From a virus, in the IMG/VR virus record IMGVR_UViG_3300037150_000013, positions 1 to 41,218 of that record: a DNA stretch of 41,218 nucleotides, one strand, 5' to 3'. This document shows, piece after piece, positions 29,845 to 37,173 of the stretch; the first letter of the stretch is position 1, and every line of letters begins with the position of its first letter. The position numbers and the translations under genes are program-made. The notes beneath the pieces are model-generated. The model made no database searches and was not told the origin of the DNA. It saw nothing but the letters and a program-made list of their open reading frames with translations.

Positions 29845-31488
29845 TTGAACACCGAGATGAGTGCCTTCGCAAGGCGCATCATGGAACAGAAGTATTCGCA
29901 CACGAAGATCGACGGGTCTAAGGAAACTTGGGCCGAGATAGCACACCGCGTAGCCAAGAATGTACTGGGCGCGGTCAACGCAACGAAAGCAGAGATTGCC
30001 GAGACCACCGCCCTTATCACCCAACGCAAATTCATCCCCGGAGGTCGATACCTGTACGCATCAGGACGATCCTTCCATCAAGTTCAAAACTGCCTGCTCA
30101 TGCGGGCAGAAGACAGCCGTGAGGGTTGGGCCGAACACCTTCACAAATGCGCCATGAGTCTTATGACCGGCGCAGGTATCGGAATCGAGTACAGTCGCGT
30201 GCGTGAGCGAGGAGCAATCATCCGTCGCACAGGCGGTACAGCCACCGGGCCATTAGCCCTTATGGAAATGACGAACTGTGCAGGACGTGGCATACAGCAG
30301 GGCGGAGCACGACGATCCGCGATCTGGGCAGGTTTGAAGTGGTGGCATCCAGACATAGACGAGTTCATTCGTATGAAGGATTGGTCATATGAGGTCAAAG
30401 CTCTCAAGGAGAAGGACTATAACTTCCCGGCCCCTATGGACGGTACGAACATCAGCGTTGGCCTTGATACCGAGTTCTTCAAGGCTTACCACAACAAGAA
30501 GCACCCGAAGCACGACAAGGCCCAGAAGGTTTACTGGGACACTGTACGCCACATGCTTGAGACTGGTGAACCGGGATTCAGTATTGACTGTGACGAGAAC
30601 GACGGCGAAGACCTACGCAACGCCTGTACTGAGGTGACCAGCCGGGATGACTCGGATGTGTGCAACCTTGGCTCGATCAACATGGCGGAGATTTACACGC
30701 TCGAAGAGATGGAGTTGGCAGTGCGCGTAGGAGTGCGGTTCTTGCTGGCTGGCACGCTCTACAGCGACCTGCCGTACGAAAAGGTAGGCGAGATACGCAC
30801 CAAGAACCGGCGACTCGGCCTTGGGGTTATGGGGATTCATGAATGGCTTCTCAAGCGAGGATACCGATACGGTTCAAACCCAGAGCTTCAATCTTACATG
30901 GAACTCTACGCACGCAGCACAGATGTTGCAGCAGTTATTGCGGACTCGTACGGAATATCCCGTCCTGTCAAGACACGAGCTATCGCTCCGACCGGGACGA
31001 TTGGAATTGTAGCGGAGACGACGACCGGCCTTGAGCCAATCTTCTGCGTTGCATATAAGCGTAGAAATCTCATCGGTGACCGGGTTGCATACGAATACGT
31101 AATTGATCCATCAGCCAAACGGCTCATTGACTCGGGTGTCGATCCTGACCTCATCGAGGATTCGTACGATCTGGCCAAGGAACCTGAACGGCGCATCGCG
31201 TTTCAAGCGTGGCTGCAAGGCTACGTCGATCACGCGATCAGCAGCACACTCAACCTTCCTCAATGGGGAAGCGAGTACAACAACGCGGATACGGTCAAGC
31301 CTTTCGGTGACATGCTAGTTAGATATTTGCCACACCTTAGGGGAATGACTTGCTACCCTGACGGATCACGAGGAGGTCAACCCTTGTCACCTGTCAAGCT
31401 GGCCACGGCTCTCAAGCACAAGGATCAGGTCTTCTATGAGCAGGCCGACATCTGTTCGATTACTAAAGGTGAATCATGCGGAGCATAA
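29845..31488 (+). CDS. nrdJ: Ribonucleotide reductase, probably class II (adenosylcobalamin-dependent)
   Basis: A 547-residue protein starting at TTG 29845, 8 nt after GGAG; the next ATG (29857) is too far from that site. Hallmarks are NCLLM (first redox cysteine, C83), FSIDCDEN, NACTE (N259, C261 and E263, the radical-site Asn-Cys-Glu), CNLGSINM (second redox cysteine, C273), APTGTIGIVAETTTGLEPIF (~381-400) and a C-terminal pair (C537, C545). It makes deoxynucleotides for phage DNA. There is no radical-generating small subunit (NrdB) or glycyl-radical activase next to it, and the NxCxE-to-Cys distance (12) resembles the monomeric class II enzymes, hence the class call. It is the last + strand gene before a terminator. 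Confidence 0.88.
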   Translation: MNTEMSAFARRIMEQKYSHTKIDGSKETWAEIAHRVAKNVLGAVNATKAEIAETTALITQRKFIPGGRYLYASGRSFHQVQNCLLMRAEDSREGWAEHLHKCAMSLMTGAGIGIEYSRVRERGAIIRRTGGTATGPLALMEMTNCAGRGIQQGGARRSAIWAGLKWWHPDIDEFIRMKDWSYEVKALKEKDYNFPAPMDGTNISVGLDTEFFKAYHNKKHPKHDKAQKVYWDTVRHMLETGEPGFSIDCDENDGEDLRNACTEVTSRDDSDVCNLGSINMAEIYTLEEMELAVRVGVRFLLAGTLYSDLPYEKVGEIRTKNRRLGLGVMGIHEWLLKRGYRYGSNPELQSYMELYARSTDVAAVIADSYGISRPVKTRAIAPTGTIGIVAETTTGLEPIFCVAYKRRNLIGDRVAYEYVIDPSAKRLIDSGVDPDLIEDSYDLAKEPERRIAFQAWLQGYVDHAISSTLNLPQWGSEYNNADTVKPFGDMLVRYLPHLRGMTCYPDGSRGGQPLSPVKLATALKHKDQVFYEQADICSITKGESCGA

Positions 31489-31492
31489 AGAA

Positions 31493-31530
31493 ACCCCCAC
31501 TCAAAACATCGAGTGGGGGTATTTTGTTGT
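31493..31530. terminator. Bidirectional terminator between convergent operons
   Basis: ACCCCCACTC (31493-31502) pairs perfectly with GAGTGGGGGT (31511-31520). A T-rich tract follows on + (ATTTTGTTGTTTG), and on - the stem is followed by TTCTTTAT. It ends the ribonucleotide reductase transcript and the - strand operon that reaches 31555. Confidence 0.88.
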
Positions 31531-31554
31531 TTGTCAAGTTTTGTTGCAGAAAAA

Positions 31555-31749
31555 CTAGGTTATGTGTGGTAAGAGGTTGAGGCGATCCATACCGGCCATC
31601 CACTGCATCACTTCAGGATCGTGCCGGTGCTTCTCCAGTTCCCCTAGGAGGTACTGGTCATGATCGGTGCCGGTGAGCAGCAGAGCGTTGTGAACGATGC
31701 TGCCCAACTTGGCGAGGAGTGTGCTCGGAGGCTTCAACGGGTCGGTCAT
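31555..31749 (-). CDS. Small unknown protein, last gene of the minus operon
   Basis: A 64-residue protein (LAKLGSIVHNALLLTGTDHD, GELEKHRHDPEVMQW). It is probably helical, with several His residues. No ribosome site is visible, and the start lies 3 nt after the stop of the preceding gene, so translation is probably coupled. No family recognised. Confidence 0.6.
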   Translation of the reverse strand: MTDPLKPPSTLLAKLGSIVHNALLLTGTDHDQYLLGELEKHRHDPEVMQWMAGMDRLNLLPHIT

Positions 31750-31752
31750 GCG

Positions 31753-32058
31753 TTACGCCAAGCTCCACACGCGAATCTTGCGACCGCGATTGGACGGGCG
31801 GGCCGACTTCACCTCGGTGCCGGTGAATGCGAATCCCTTACGGAACAGGTTGCCAGCGGTGGAACCTAGCTCAGCTACGTTCTCTCCGGTCGCTTCCAGT
31901 GCTTCGTAAACGTCGTCAGAGGTCACAGTGCCCTTGAGTGCGGCAATCGACTTGGCAATGGTCTGGGCCTTGGTGAACAAGGTCTCAGGCTCGAAGACGA
32001 CGGCAATGTTACTGCCGCCTTCCTCAGGTGTAAAGGTTGCGTTGATGATGTCTGTCAA
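31753..32058 (-). CDS. Small unknown, possibly winged-helix-like protein
   Basis: A 101-residue protein. Residues ~45-80 (VTSDDVYEALEATGENVAEL, then AGNLFRKGFAFTG) suggest two helices and a wing, as in small DNA-binding proteins. The C-terminus is basic (SARPSNRGRKIRVW). It overlaps the MazG-like gene's stop by 4 nt. The DNA-binding idea is weak and rests on pattern only. Confidence 0.6.
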   Translation of the reverse strand: MTDIINATFTPEEGGSNIAVVFEPETLFTKAQTIAKSIAALKGTVTSDDVYEALEATGENVAELGSTAGNLFRKGFAFTGTEVKSARPSNRGRKIRVWSLA

Positions 32059-32396
32059 CGGTTGTCCCCCTCACTCTTGATTACGCCGCGATCACGGCGG
32101 TCGAACAACTTCACGAGATTGATAGCTGCGATTGCTCCCAGCTTCACTCCAATCTCCTTGGCGAGTGCTGCACAGTACCACAGGCAGTCACCAATCTCCT
32201 TCACGATGGCGTCCCGTTGTTCCACGGTGAGCTTCTTGCCATCCATGATGCCGAGGTTGCGCCAGAGCTTCTTGACCTTCTCTGCCACTTCCCCGGCCTC
32301 ACCCGCCAATCCCAACGCCGGGTAGACCATGTTGCTGCCTACGTCCGGGTAGGTGGCGAGTGAGGTTGCTTTGTCTTGATACTCGTTGAAGTCCAA
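32055..32396 (-). CDS. MazG-like nucleotide pyrophosphohydrolase
   Basis: A 113-residue protein. GLAGEAGEVAEKVKKLWRN (residues 29-47) and VKEIGDCLWYCAALAKEIG (65-83) give the MazG/all-alpha NTP-PPase metal signature: E33/E36/E39 and E67-x-x-D70. Length and the single domain match phage MazG-like enzymes. It should hydrolyse a (d)NTP, or possibly (p)ppGpp, to a monophosphate and pyrophosphate, thereby affecting the host stringent response or cleaning the nucleotide pool. It sits beside small unknown genes in the - strand operon, 4 nt overlapping the next. Confidence 0.9.
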   Translation of the reverse strand: MDFNEYQDKATSLATYPDVGSNMVYPALGLAGEAGEVAEKVKKLWRNLGIMDGKKLTVEQRDAIVKEIGDCLWYCAALAKEIGVKLGAIAAINLVKLFDRRDRGVIKSEGDNR

Positions 32397-32399
32397 GTG

Positions 32400-32723
32400 T
32401 TAGTCCTCCTCGTGGACGAACTTGACGTTGAACGTGAGAGGCTTCAGCTTGGCTGCCGACTCCTTGCTCTTGTCGAATGCGGTGATGAACTTGTCCACCT
32501 TCTTAGGAAGCTGGGCGATGTAGACCTTGCCTCCCTTGGTTGCGTTCGCGGTCGAAAATCCGTTGACGCTAACGTCACGCAGCTTGAGTCCGCGCAGTGC
32601 CAGTGCTACCGGGCAATCCTTTTCCCGGTTCTCTTCGCCATAGAGCTTCAGTGCCTTGGCGATGTTCTTTGCCGACACCACTACGGTGCACTTGAACCAA
32701 CTCTGTTTCCTCTTCGTGCTCAT
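32400..32723 (-). CDS. Small unknown protein
   Basis: A 107-residue basic protein (KCTVVVSAKNIAKALKLYGE; CPVALALRGLKLRDVSVNG; KVYIAQLPKKVDKFITAFD). Alternating strands and helices suggest a compact alpha/beta fold. The start overlaps the previous gene's end by 4 nt. No family recognised and no catalytic motif. Confidence 0.65.
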   Translation of the reverse strand: MSTKRKQSWFKCTVVVSAKNIAKALKLYGEENREKDCPVALALRGLKLRDVSVNGFSTANATKGGKVYIAQLPKKVDKFITAFDKSKESAAKLKPLTFNVKFVHEED

Positions 32724-32878
32724 AGTCCCTCCCCTTCTAACTGCTCAGCCATCTCCCTGAATGCGTCGGACAGCAAGCCGCCCGAGGTCTCCAAGTCCGG
32801 CGTACCGGGAACGCGCAACGTCAGCACGAACTCCTTACGCCCTTCATCGTAGCGAATGAAAACGCCCTTCTCATCCAT
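32720..32878 (-). CDS. Very small unknown protein
   Basis: A 52-residue acidic protein (MDEKGVFIRYDEGRKEFVLT). Start chosen at ATG 32878 because AGGAGG lies 9 nt upstream. An in-frame frame continues upstream but falls inside the lysozyme gene. It overlaps the lysozyme stop by 8 nt, so it is translationally coupled. Function unknown. Confidence 0.65.
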   Translation of the reverse strand: MDEKGVFIRYDEGRKEFVLTLRVPGTPDLETSGGLLSDAFREMAEQLEGEGL

Positions 32879-33317
32879 TCGGTGTACCTCCTGATGTGAA
32901 CTCGTCCTGCTCGGCCTGACGCCGGTTCCAGAGTCCCTTGTTGACTTGCCCCTTGACGAAGACCCAACTCTTGAAGGCAGCGTTAGCACCGGCATAGTTG
33001 CCAGCGTTGAGCAGCTTCAAAAGCGTGGAAGTCTCGAACGCGTGTACACCTACGTTGAATGTAAAGTCTACGAGCGAGTCGAATTCCTGTTGGGTCACTG
33101 ATACGCGGACACTGGCGTTGACTGCTGTTACGGATTTGGCAAAGTCATGCTGGAACCAGATGACCGCCTGCTCTCGGGTGATGGCCCTGCCGGGTATAAC
33201 ATCCGGCCCGGTGTGTCCCCATCCCGCCGTCCAGACTCCGCCTTGGTCTTGGTACGGCATTAGCCGAAGGGCTTCCTCACGCTCGGTAAGGGCTTGCCCT
33301 GCGATAGAGTATTCCAT
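32871..33317 (-). CDS. T4-type lysozyme (GH24 endolysin)
   Basis: 148 residues from ATG 33317, which has AGGAGG 3 nt upstream. The catalytic triad fits T4 lysozyme spacing exactly: E15, nine residues later D24, six later T30 (E.LRLMPYQDQGGVWT), followed by GWGHTG and the C-terminal helical lobe (VSVTQQEFDSLVDFTFNVGV, GLWNRRQAEQDEF). It should cleave the peptidoglycan MurNAc-GlcNAc bond. No signal-anchor sequence is present, so release needs a holin. It lies on the replication strand, away from the + strand lysis cassette and its SleB-type hydrolase. Confidence 0.94.
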   Translation of the reverse strand: MEYSIAGQALTEREEALRLMPYQDQGGVWTAGWGHTGPDVIPGRAITREQAVIWFQHDFAKSVTAVNASVRVSVTQQEFDSLVDFTFNVGVHAFETSTLLKLLNAGNYAGANAAFKSWVFVKGQVNKGLWNRRQAEQDEFTSGGTPNG

Positions 33318-33324
33318 GTTCCTC

Positions 33325-33660
33325 CTAAAGTACGATCTGCACACCCTCCGTATTTTTTACGCGTCGTACCTTTGTTGGTTTATTGCACTTACCACAACGC
33401 CAACTTCCTTTGTGGTTCTCAGAGAACTTCTTCTCCTCTTTGTCCTTCGCACCCCACACCAGCGGTTCCTTCTTGCCGGGCACGTCGCAGCATTCACTGA
33501 TGTACAGGAACGCCGGGGTGAACATCTTCACTGCGACCACGACCGGAGCCTTCTCCGTGCGCTTGTCCTTTGGACGCTTCTTCTGGGTTGCTTGCTTACC
33601 GCCCTTGAATTTCTTCTTGAGCGGATTCTGGGTGGTTCCGGTGGTAGTGGTCTCAGACAT
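33325..33660 (-). CDS. Small basic protein with Cys pairs
   Basis: A 111-residue protein with a very basic N-terminus (KKKFKGGKQATQKKRPKDKR) and Cys at two places, ECCDVPG and WRCGKCNKP, which could form a zinc ribbon. Strong ribosome site (GGAGGACT) before ATG 33660. Its stop lies within the lysozyme's ribosome-site region. Nucleic-acid binding is a reasonable guess; no family recognised. Confidence 0.65.
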   Translation of the reverse strand: MSETTTTGTTQNPLKKKFKGGKQATQKKRPKDKRTEKAPVVVAVKMFTPAFLYISECCDVPGKKEPLVWGAKDKEEKKFSENHKGSWRCGKCNKPTKVRRVKNTEGVQIVL

Positions 33661-34387
33661 AGTCCTCCTTGTAGTAGTACGGTTTGCGGATCAGAGCAGC
33701 GGTGTTCACCGGCACGCGTCCTAGGTTGATTTCATTGGTGAGAGTGAGCAACGCCTGCAAGTAATCGCTTCTGAGGAAGTAACGATACGCGATCCCGTTC
33801 TGCACGAGATGCCATTCGTAGTCACGTTGGCTGTACTTGACAACCGCAATGCCCTCGGTGTTCTTGAGAACCTGACCTTTGTAACTATAGCGCTCATCAC
33901 GCAGAGTCGAGATGTAGTCAGATTGGTTCTGAATCGAACCGGCCTGACGACCTACGATTCCTTCAAGCTCCTTGACGCGGCTCTTGGATATTTCCAGTTC
34001 CGTGCTCAGGTGCGTGTTGCGCTTGTCGCGCCCTTCAAGGTCACTCAGTAGGCCGTGGATGGTACGGGCCTGACGCTGCCAGCACGCCTTCGTACTTACG
34101 TCGGTGTCGTCCTTCGGAGCATCTGGCAGGAACTCAGCGTTGATGTAGTGGAATAGGGGTAGCTTGCGCGGGTCGATAGACTCGACAACCACCTCTGCGC
34201 ACGGGTTCGTGACAGGGGACGGTGATGCAGCACCCGTAAGCTCAGCAGTCTTGACTGCCGGGGATTCCTGCTTAGTGTTTACGTCTTTGAAGGGACGAAA
34301 CGGCTGACCAAAGGACGGCCACTTTTCCCTTACAGGTGAAGTATACGGCGCTACTGGCGGAACTTTTGATATGAAGATAAAATCCAT
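33653..34387 (-). CDS. Unknown protein with central coiled coil
   Basis: 244 residues from ATG 34387, which has AGGAGG 6 nt upstream; the frame's longer extension upstream overlaps recA and a gene relic and is not used. Residues 1-70 are Pro-rich. Residues ~110-165 (LSDLEGRDKRNTHLSTELEI) form a coiled coil. Residues ~170-244 look like a compact domain (AVVKYSQRDYEWHLVQNGIA) ending in KPYYYKEDYV. It overlaps the next start by 8 nt. Function unknown. Confidence 0.65.
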   Translation of the reverse strand: MDFIFISKVPPVAPYTSPVREKWPSFGQPFRPFKDVNTKQESPAVKTAELTGAASPSPVTNPCAEVVVESIDPRKLPLFHYINAEFLPDAPKDDTDVSTKACWQRQARTIHGLLSDLEGRDKRNTHLSTELEISKSRVKELEGIVGRQAGSIQNQSDYISTLRDERYSYKGQVLKNTEGIAVVKYSQRDYEWHLVQNGIAYRYFLRSDYLQALLTLTNEINLGRVPVNTAALIRKPYYYKEDYV

Positions 34388-34397
34388 GTGAACCTCC

Positions 34398-34496
34398 TTA
34401 GAGTTCGGTGAGTGACTTGATGTTGAATCCGGCAGCGTTCTTGTGACCGCCTCCGCCGTATTGCTTTGCGATTTCCGAAACGTCTTGTGTCCTCGT
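34398..34496 (-). pseudogene. Relic of a DHH-family phosphoesterase C-terminus (DHHA1 motif)
   Basis: Directly after the recA stop and in the same frame, 32 codons read TRTQDVSEIAKQYGGGGHKN followed by AAGFNIKSLTEL and TAA (34398-34400). The GGGGHK.AAGF signature is the DHHA1 nucleic-acid-binding motif that ends RecJ/NrnA-type DHH phosphoesterases. The catalytic DHH domain is absent and there is no start codon, so it is the surviving 3' end of a deleted gene. A gene conversion or recombination junction at the recA end is the natural explanation. Confidence 0.75.
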
Positions 34497-35657
34497 TCAT
34501 GCGGCGTCTGCCTCCTGTTGGGCTTTGATAGCTTTGCCAATCTCAGCCTGAATCTTCTTGAATAGTACATCGTTGCCACGGATCGTGTCAATAACATTCT
34601 TCTCGCCTTGACCCAGACGTTCACCGTTGAACGAGTACCAAGCTCCTGCCTTCTCGATTGCTCCGACAGTGATGGCGAACCGTATGGTGTCTGAGAACTT
34701 GTCGATGCCTTTGCCGTAGATCAGATCGACCTCGGTAGTCTTGAACGGTGCAGCCACCTTGTTCTTGACGGACTTGATCTTCATGCGGTGACCAATCACA
34801 ACGTCACCAGACTTGACCTGCCCGGCCTCGCCGCCGATGCGCCGAACGTCCAAGCGTACGGATGCGTAGAACTTCAGTGCCTTACCGCCAGTTGTGGTCT
34901 CAGGACTTCCGAACATCACTCCGATCTTCTCACGAATCTGGTTGATGAAGATGAGCTTCACACCGTTGACCGCAGCGATACCACGCAGTTTGCGCATACC
35001 CTGCGACATCAGCCGGGCCTGTAGGCCCATGTGCGAGTCTCCCATCTCGCCGTCCAGTTCCGCCTGAGGCGTCAGAGCAGCTACCGAGTCGATGACCACG
35101 ATAGATACAGCACGCGACTTCACCAGAGCCTCGACAGTCTCAAGAGCCTGCTCACCGGAGTCCGGCTGCGACACTACGAGGTTGTCAACGTCCACACCAA
35201 GTTGCTTGGCGTAGTTAGGATCGAGCGCGTGTTCAGCATCTACGAACGCGGCAAGCTCTCCAGCCTCCTGCTCAGCAGCGACCAGTTGCAACGCGATGGT
35301 CGTCTTACCTGCCGACTCAGGCCCGAAGATTTCAATGATACGTCCGTCCGGGGTACCGCCGATGCCATAGACTCCATAGTCAAGCGACGGTATCCCAGTA
35401 GGACGATGTGGCATAGCGATGCCCAGCTTCTTGCCTAACCTCACAAGCGAATTCGTTGTTGTGAACTGCTTGTCAAGTTGTTTGCCGACCGCATCAAGCA
35501 CGGCCAGCTTCTCCTTGTTAGTCAGCGGCTTCTGCTGTGATGGCGTCTCCGGTGCCTTCGGTGCTTCCTTCTTGCTCGGCGTAGGTGGAGTATTCGTACC
35601 CGCCGCTTTCGTCGTCGGCTTCGCTACCACTGCCGACAGTTGCTTCAGTGCTCCCAT
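34497..35657 (-). CDS. recA: RecA-type recombinase with N-terminal extension
   Basis: A 386-residue protein, full-length RecA core plus a ~50-residue Ala/Pro/Lys/Thr-rich extension. Core landmarks are GPESAGKTT (112-120, Walker A), VDAEHALDP (139-147, with the catalytic Glu), IVVIDSVAALTP (Walker B), MSQGMRKLRG, and INQIREKIGVMFGSPETTTG (loop L2 with the NQ sensor). It binds ssDNA and ATP and drives strand exchange in phage recombination and repair. The start at ATG 35657 is supported by AAAGGAGAAGA. The first 140 nt overlap, in another frame, the gene ending at 35518. The bacterial C-terminal acidic tail is short (EADAA). Its stop abuts a DHHA1 relic. Confidence 0.95.
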   Translation of the reverse strand: MGALKQLSAVVAKPTTKAAGTNTPPTPSKKEAPKAPETPSQQKPLTNKEKLAVLDAVGKQLDKQFTTTNSLVRLGKKLGIAMPHRPTGIPSLDYGVYGIGGTPDGRIIEIFGPESAGKTTIALQLVAAEQEAGELAAFVDAEHALDPNYAKQLGVDVDNLVVSQPDSGEQALETVEALVKSRAVSIVVIDSVAALTPQAELDGEMGDSHMGLQARLMSQGMRKLRGIAAVNGVKLIFINQIREKIGVMFGSPETTTGGKALKFYASVRLDVRRIGGEAGQVKSGDVVIGHRMKIKSVKNKVAAPFKTTEVDLIYGKGIDKFSDTIRFAITVGAIEKAGAWYSFNGERLGQGEKNVIDTIRGNDVLFKKIQAEIGKAIKAQQEADAA

Positions 35658-36090
35658 TCTTCTCCTTTGCTGCGGCGTCTGCCGCCAGCTTGTACTGCGC
35701 TACCGTAGACATGAACTTGAGGAAGTTGTCAAGGAACTTCTCTCCACGCAGAGCGACGATGGCGGGCTTGCCGTGCTTCTGGAAGACCTCCTCGACAGAC
35801 TGGGTAAGCTCACCGTGAACTTGGAAGAACACGAACCAGCAGTGCTGGCAGTTCCGGTGACGCGGTTCATGGCCCGGTACAAACTTGTGACCGCACATTG
35901 GAATCTTCTGGTGCTTCACAGTGAACGTGTCGTGCATTGCTTTCTTGTACTCGGCCCGAGTAATCTCCTCATACGCGCCCGTCTCCTTGTTGATCCGGTA
36001 GTACGGGAACTTCGGCTGGGCTGCATTGGTCACAGCGTCGATGTTGTTTCGCGCTTCGATGGCTTGTGCTTCCTGTGCGTTATCGTACAT
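35518..36090 (-). CDS. Unknown protein with Cys/His cluster and acidic tail
   Basis: A 190-residue protein. Residues ~65-86 (CGHKFVPGHEPRHRNCQHCW) form a dense Cys/His cluster (C..H....H...H..C..C) that could bind zinc. Residues ~95-135 are helical (VEEVFQKHGKPAIVALRGEK). The last ~46 residues (EGSTEGTGDAITAEAAD and before) are acidic and Gly/Ser/Thr-rich, and are encoded by DNA that also encodes the recA extension in another frame. Role unknown; adjacency to recA hints at a recombination function, which is only inference. Confidence 0.7.
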   Translation of the reverse strand: MYDNAQEAQAIEARNNIDAVTNAAQPKFPYYRINKETGAYEEITRAEYKKAMHDTFTVKHQKIPMCGHKFVPGHEPRHRNCQHCWFVFFQVHGELTQSVEEVFQKHGKPAIVALRGEKFLDNFLKFMSTVAQYKLAADAAAKEKNGSTEATVGSGSEADDESGGYEYSTYAEQEGSTEGTGDAITAEAAD

Positions 36091-36301
36091 TGGTCGCCTC
36101 CACGAGGGCAGAGATGCCTAAGTCCGCTAACTCGCCTACCGTAAACACTGGGTCGGTAAGACCGTATTTCATCTCAAGCGCGAACCGTTGGGGGTTGGTG
36201 ATCGGTTCGCCGTCAATCTCCGCACGCAGTTGCTTGCGAAGGTCGGCACGCAAAACGTCAGAGACCTCGTTAGAGGGTGAACTGCTTTCTGGGTTTGCCA
36301 T
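36080..36301 (-). CDS. Small unknown protein
   Basis: A 73-residue acidic protein (SNEVSDVLRADLRKQLRAEI; ITNPQRFALEMKYGL; FTVGELADLGISALVEAT). The helical N-terminal half and compact C-terminal half give no family match. It overlaps the previous gene by 32 nt and the next by 11 nt, so it belongs to a tightly packed run. Confidence 0.6.
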   Translation of the reverse strand: MANPESSSPSNEVSDVLRADLRKQLRAEIDGEPITNPQRFALEMKYGLTDPVFTVGELADLGISALVEATNVR

Positions 36302-36749
36302 GTTGCCTCTTTTCTCCGATGGATTGTCGGATGGTTAGAAAGTATTTTGAAACCGGCGATATGCCATTTCTACGAAAGAGCTTGCCTAAGGTCTGCTCAA
36401 GGACTTGTCTTTCTTTGGGCGTGTACAAGGTCTCGGAATCCTCGGTAATGTACGTCGCCTCGAATCGAGCTATCTCCTTCTTGTCCCCATCGAACGCTAG
36501 GCTGATCATGTGATCAACGTCGCAAAAGAAATCAGTGTGACTCGGCTGTGCCGTGTTCCGTGTGGCGTGCCCCGAGTCGAAGTCGTTGTTGGCTACCAAG
36601 ATCGAACTGCGCTTCTTCATGCGGTCGAGGTTACCTTGCACGGGTTCGGGAACTGCGAACGGGTCTCCGATTACATCATCGAACGCGTTCTTGTTGAACT
36701 TGAACTCCTCGTTATACTTTCCAATGTTGTTGGCACTACGGTTTCCCAT
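36270..36749 (-). CDS. Unknown protein
   Basis: A 159-residue protein. The first ~60 residues are polar (NNIGKYNEEFKFNKNAFDDV, PEPVQGNLDRMKKRSSILVA). Then comes a segment with Cys and His (TDFFCDVDHMISLAFDGDKK) and a helical region (ERQVLEQTLGKLFRRNG), with a basic C-terminus (GEKRQHGKPRKQF). No domain recognised. It overlaps the Endonuclease VII-like gene upstream by 14 nt. Confidence 0.62.
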   Translation of the reverse strand: MGNRSANNIGKYNEEFKFNKNAFDDVIGDPFAVPEPVQGNLDRMKKRSSILVANNDFDSGHATRNTAQPSHTDFFCDVDHMISLAFDGDKKEIARFEATYITEDSETLYTPKERQVLEQTLGKLFRRNGISPVSKYFLTIRQSIGEKRQHGKPRKQFTL

Positions 36750-37173
36750 CTCTCTCCTGTTTGATCTTGTCCAGCAACTTCCTGCGCTTCTTCGTACCCA
36801 CCTTCCCCGGCGCAGTGAGTATCACTCTACCAAGGAACTTCGTGAATGTCGATTCAGCAAAATACTTACCGGCAGCTATGAACAACTCCGCAGCTTCCGG
36901 GTGGAACCTCTGGAAAGCTCCGATGGCCCGGTTGCATTTCCAGCACAGCAGACCTCTTAGTAATCCGGTCTTGTGATGATGGTCTACAGCGAACGCCGTC
37001 TTCGATTCCGCGAGGGGCATCTGGCATATCGCACAACGCGAATCCTGCCCCCTGAGGACGCGATTGTATTCCGGTAGGGTAATACCATACTCCCGGCGTA
37101 AACGTGCGTCCTTGGCCCTATTCCGGGCCGTCAATGGCCTACTCACAGCTACTCCAGTTCTCCCCCGAAACAT
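36736..37173 (-). CDS. Endonuclease VII-like HNH homing endonuclease
   Basis: A 145-residue protein. REYGITLPEYNRVLRGQ leads into CAICQMP, then FAVDHHHKTGLLRG and LCWKCNRAIGAF, the Endonuclease VII motifs (two CxxC, DHHH, TG, CN). Unlike two relatives in this window it lacks the N-terminal C-x3-H/C-x2-C module. The C-terminus is long and basic (GKVGTKKRRKLLDKIKQER). It overlaps the kinase-like gene by 25 nt and the next gene by 14 nt. Probably a homing gene wedged into the replication operon. Confidence 0.9.
   Translation of the reverse strand: MFRGRTGVAVSRPLTARNRAKDARLRREYGITLPEYNRVLRGQDSRCAICQMPLAESKTAFAVDHHHKTGLLRGLLCWKCNRAIGAFQRFHPEAAELFIAAGKYFAESTFTKFLGRVILTAPGKVGTKKRRKLLDKIKQERDGKP

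Noticed and set aside
32998-33729. 243-codon open frame on + opposite the lysozyme
   Set aside because: The lysozyme on - has an exact catalytic triad and ribosome site; this frame has neither motif nor start signal.
35419-36144. 241-codon open frame on + opposite recA and its neighbour
   Set aside because: The minus frames carry RecA motifs and good ribosome sites; this frame is a by-product of codon usage.
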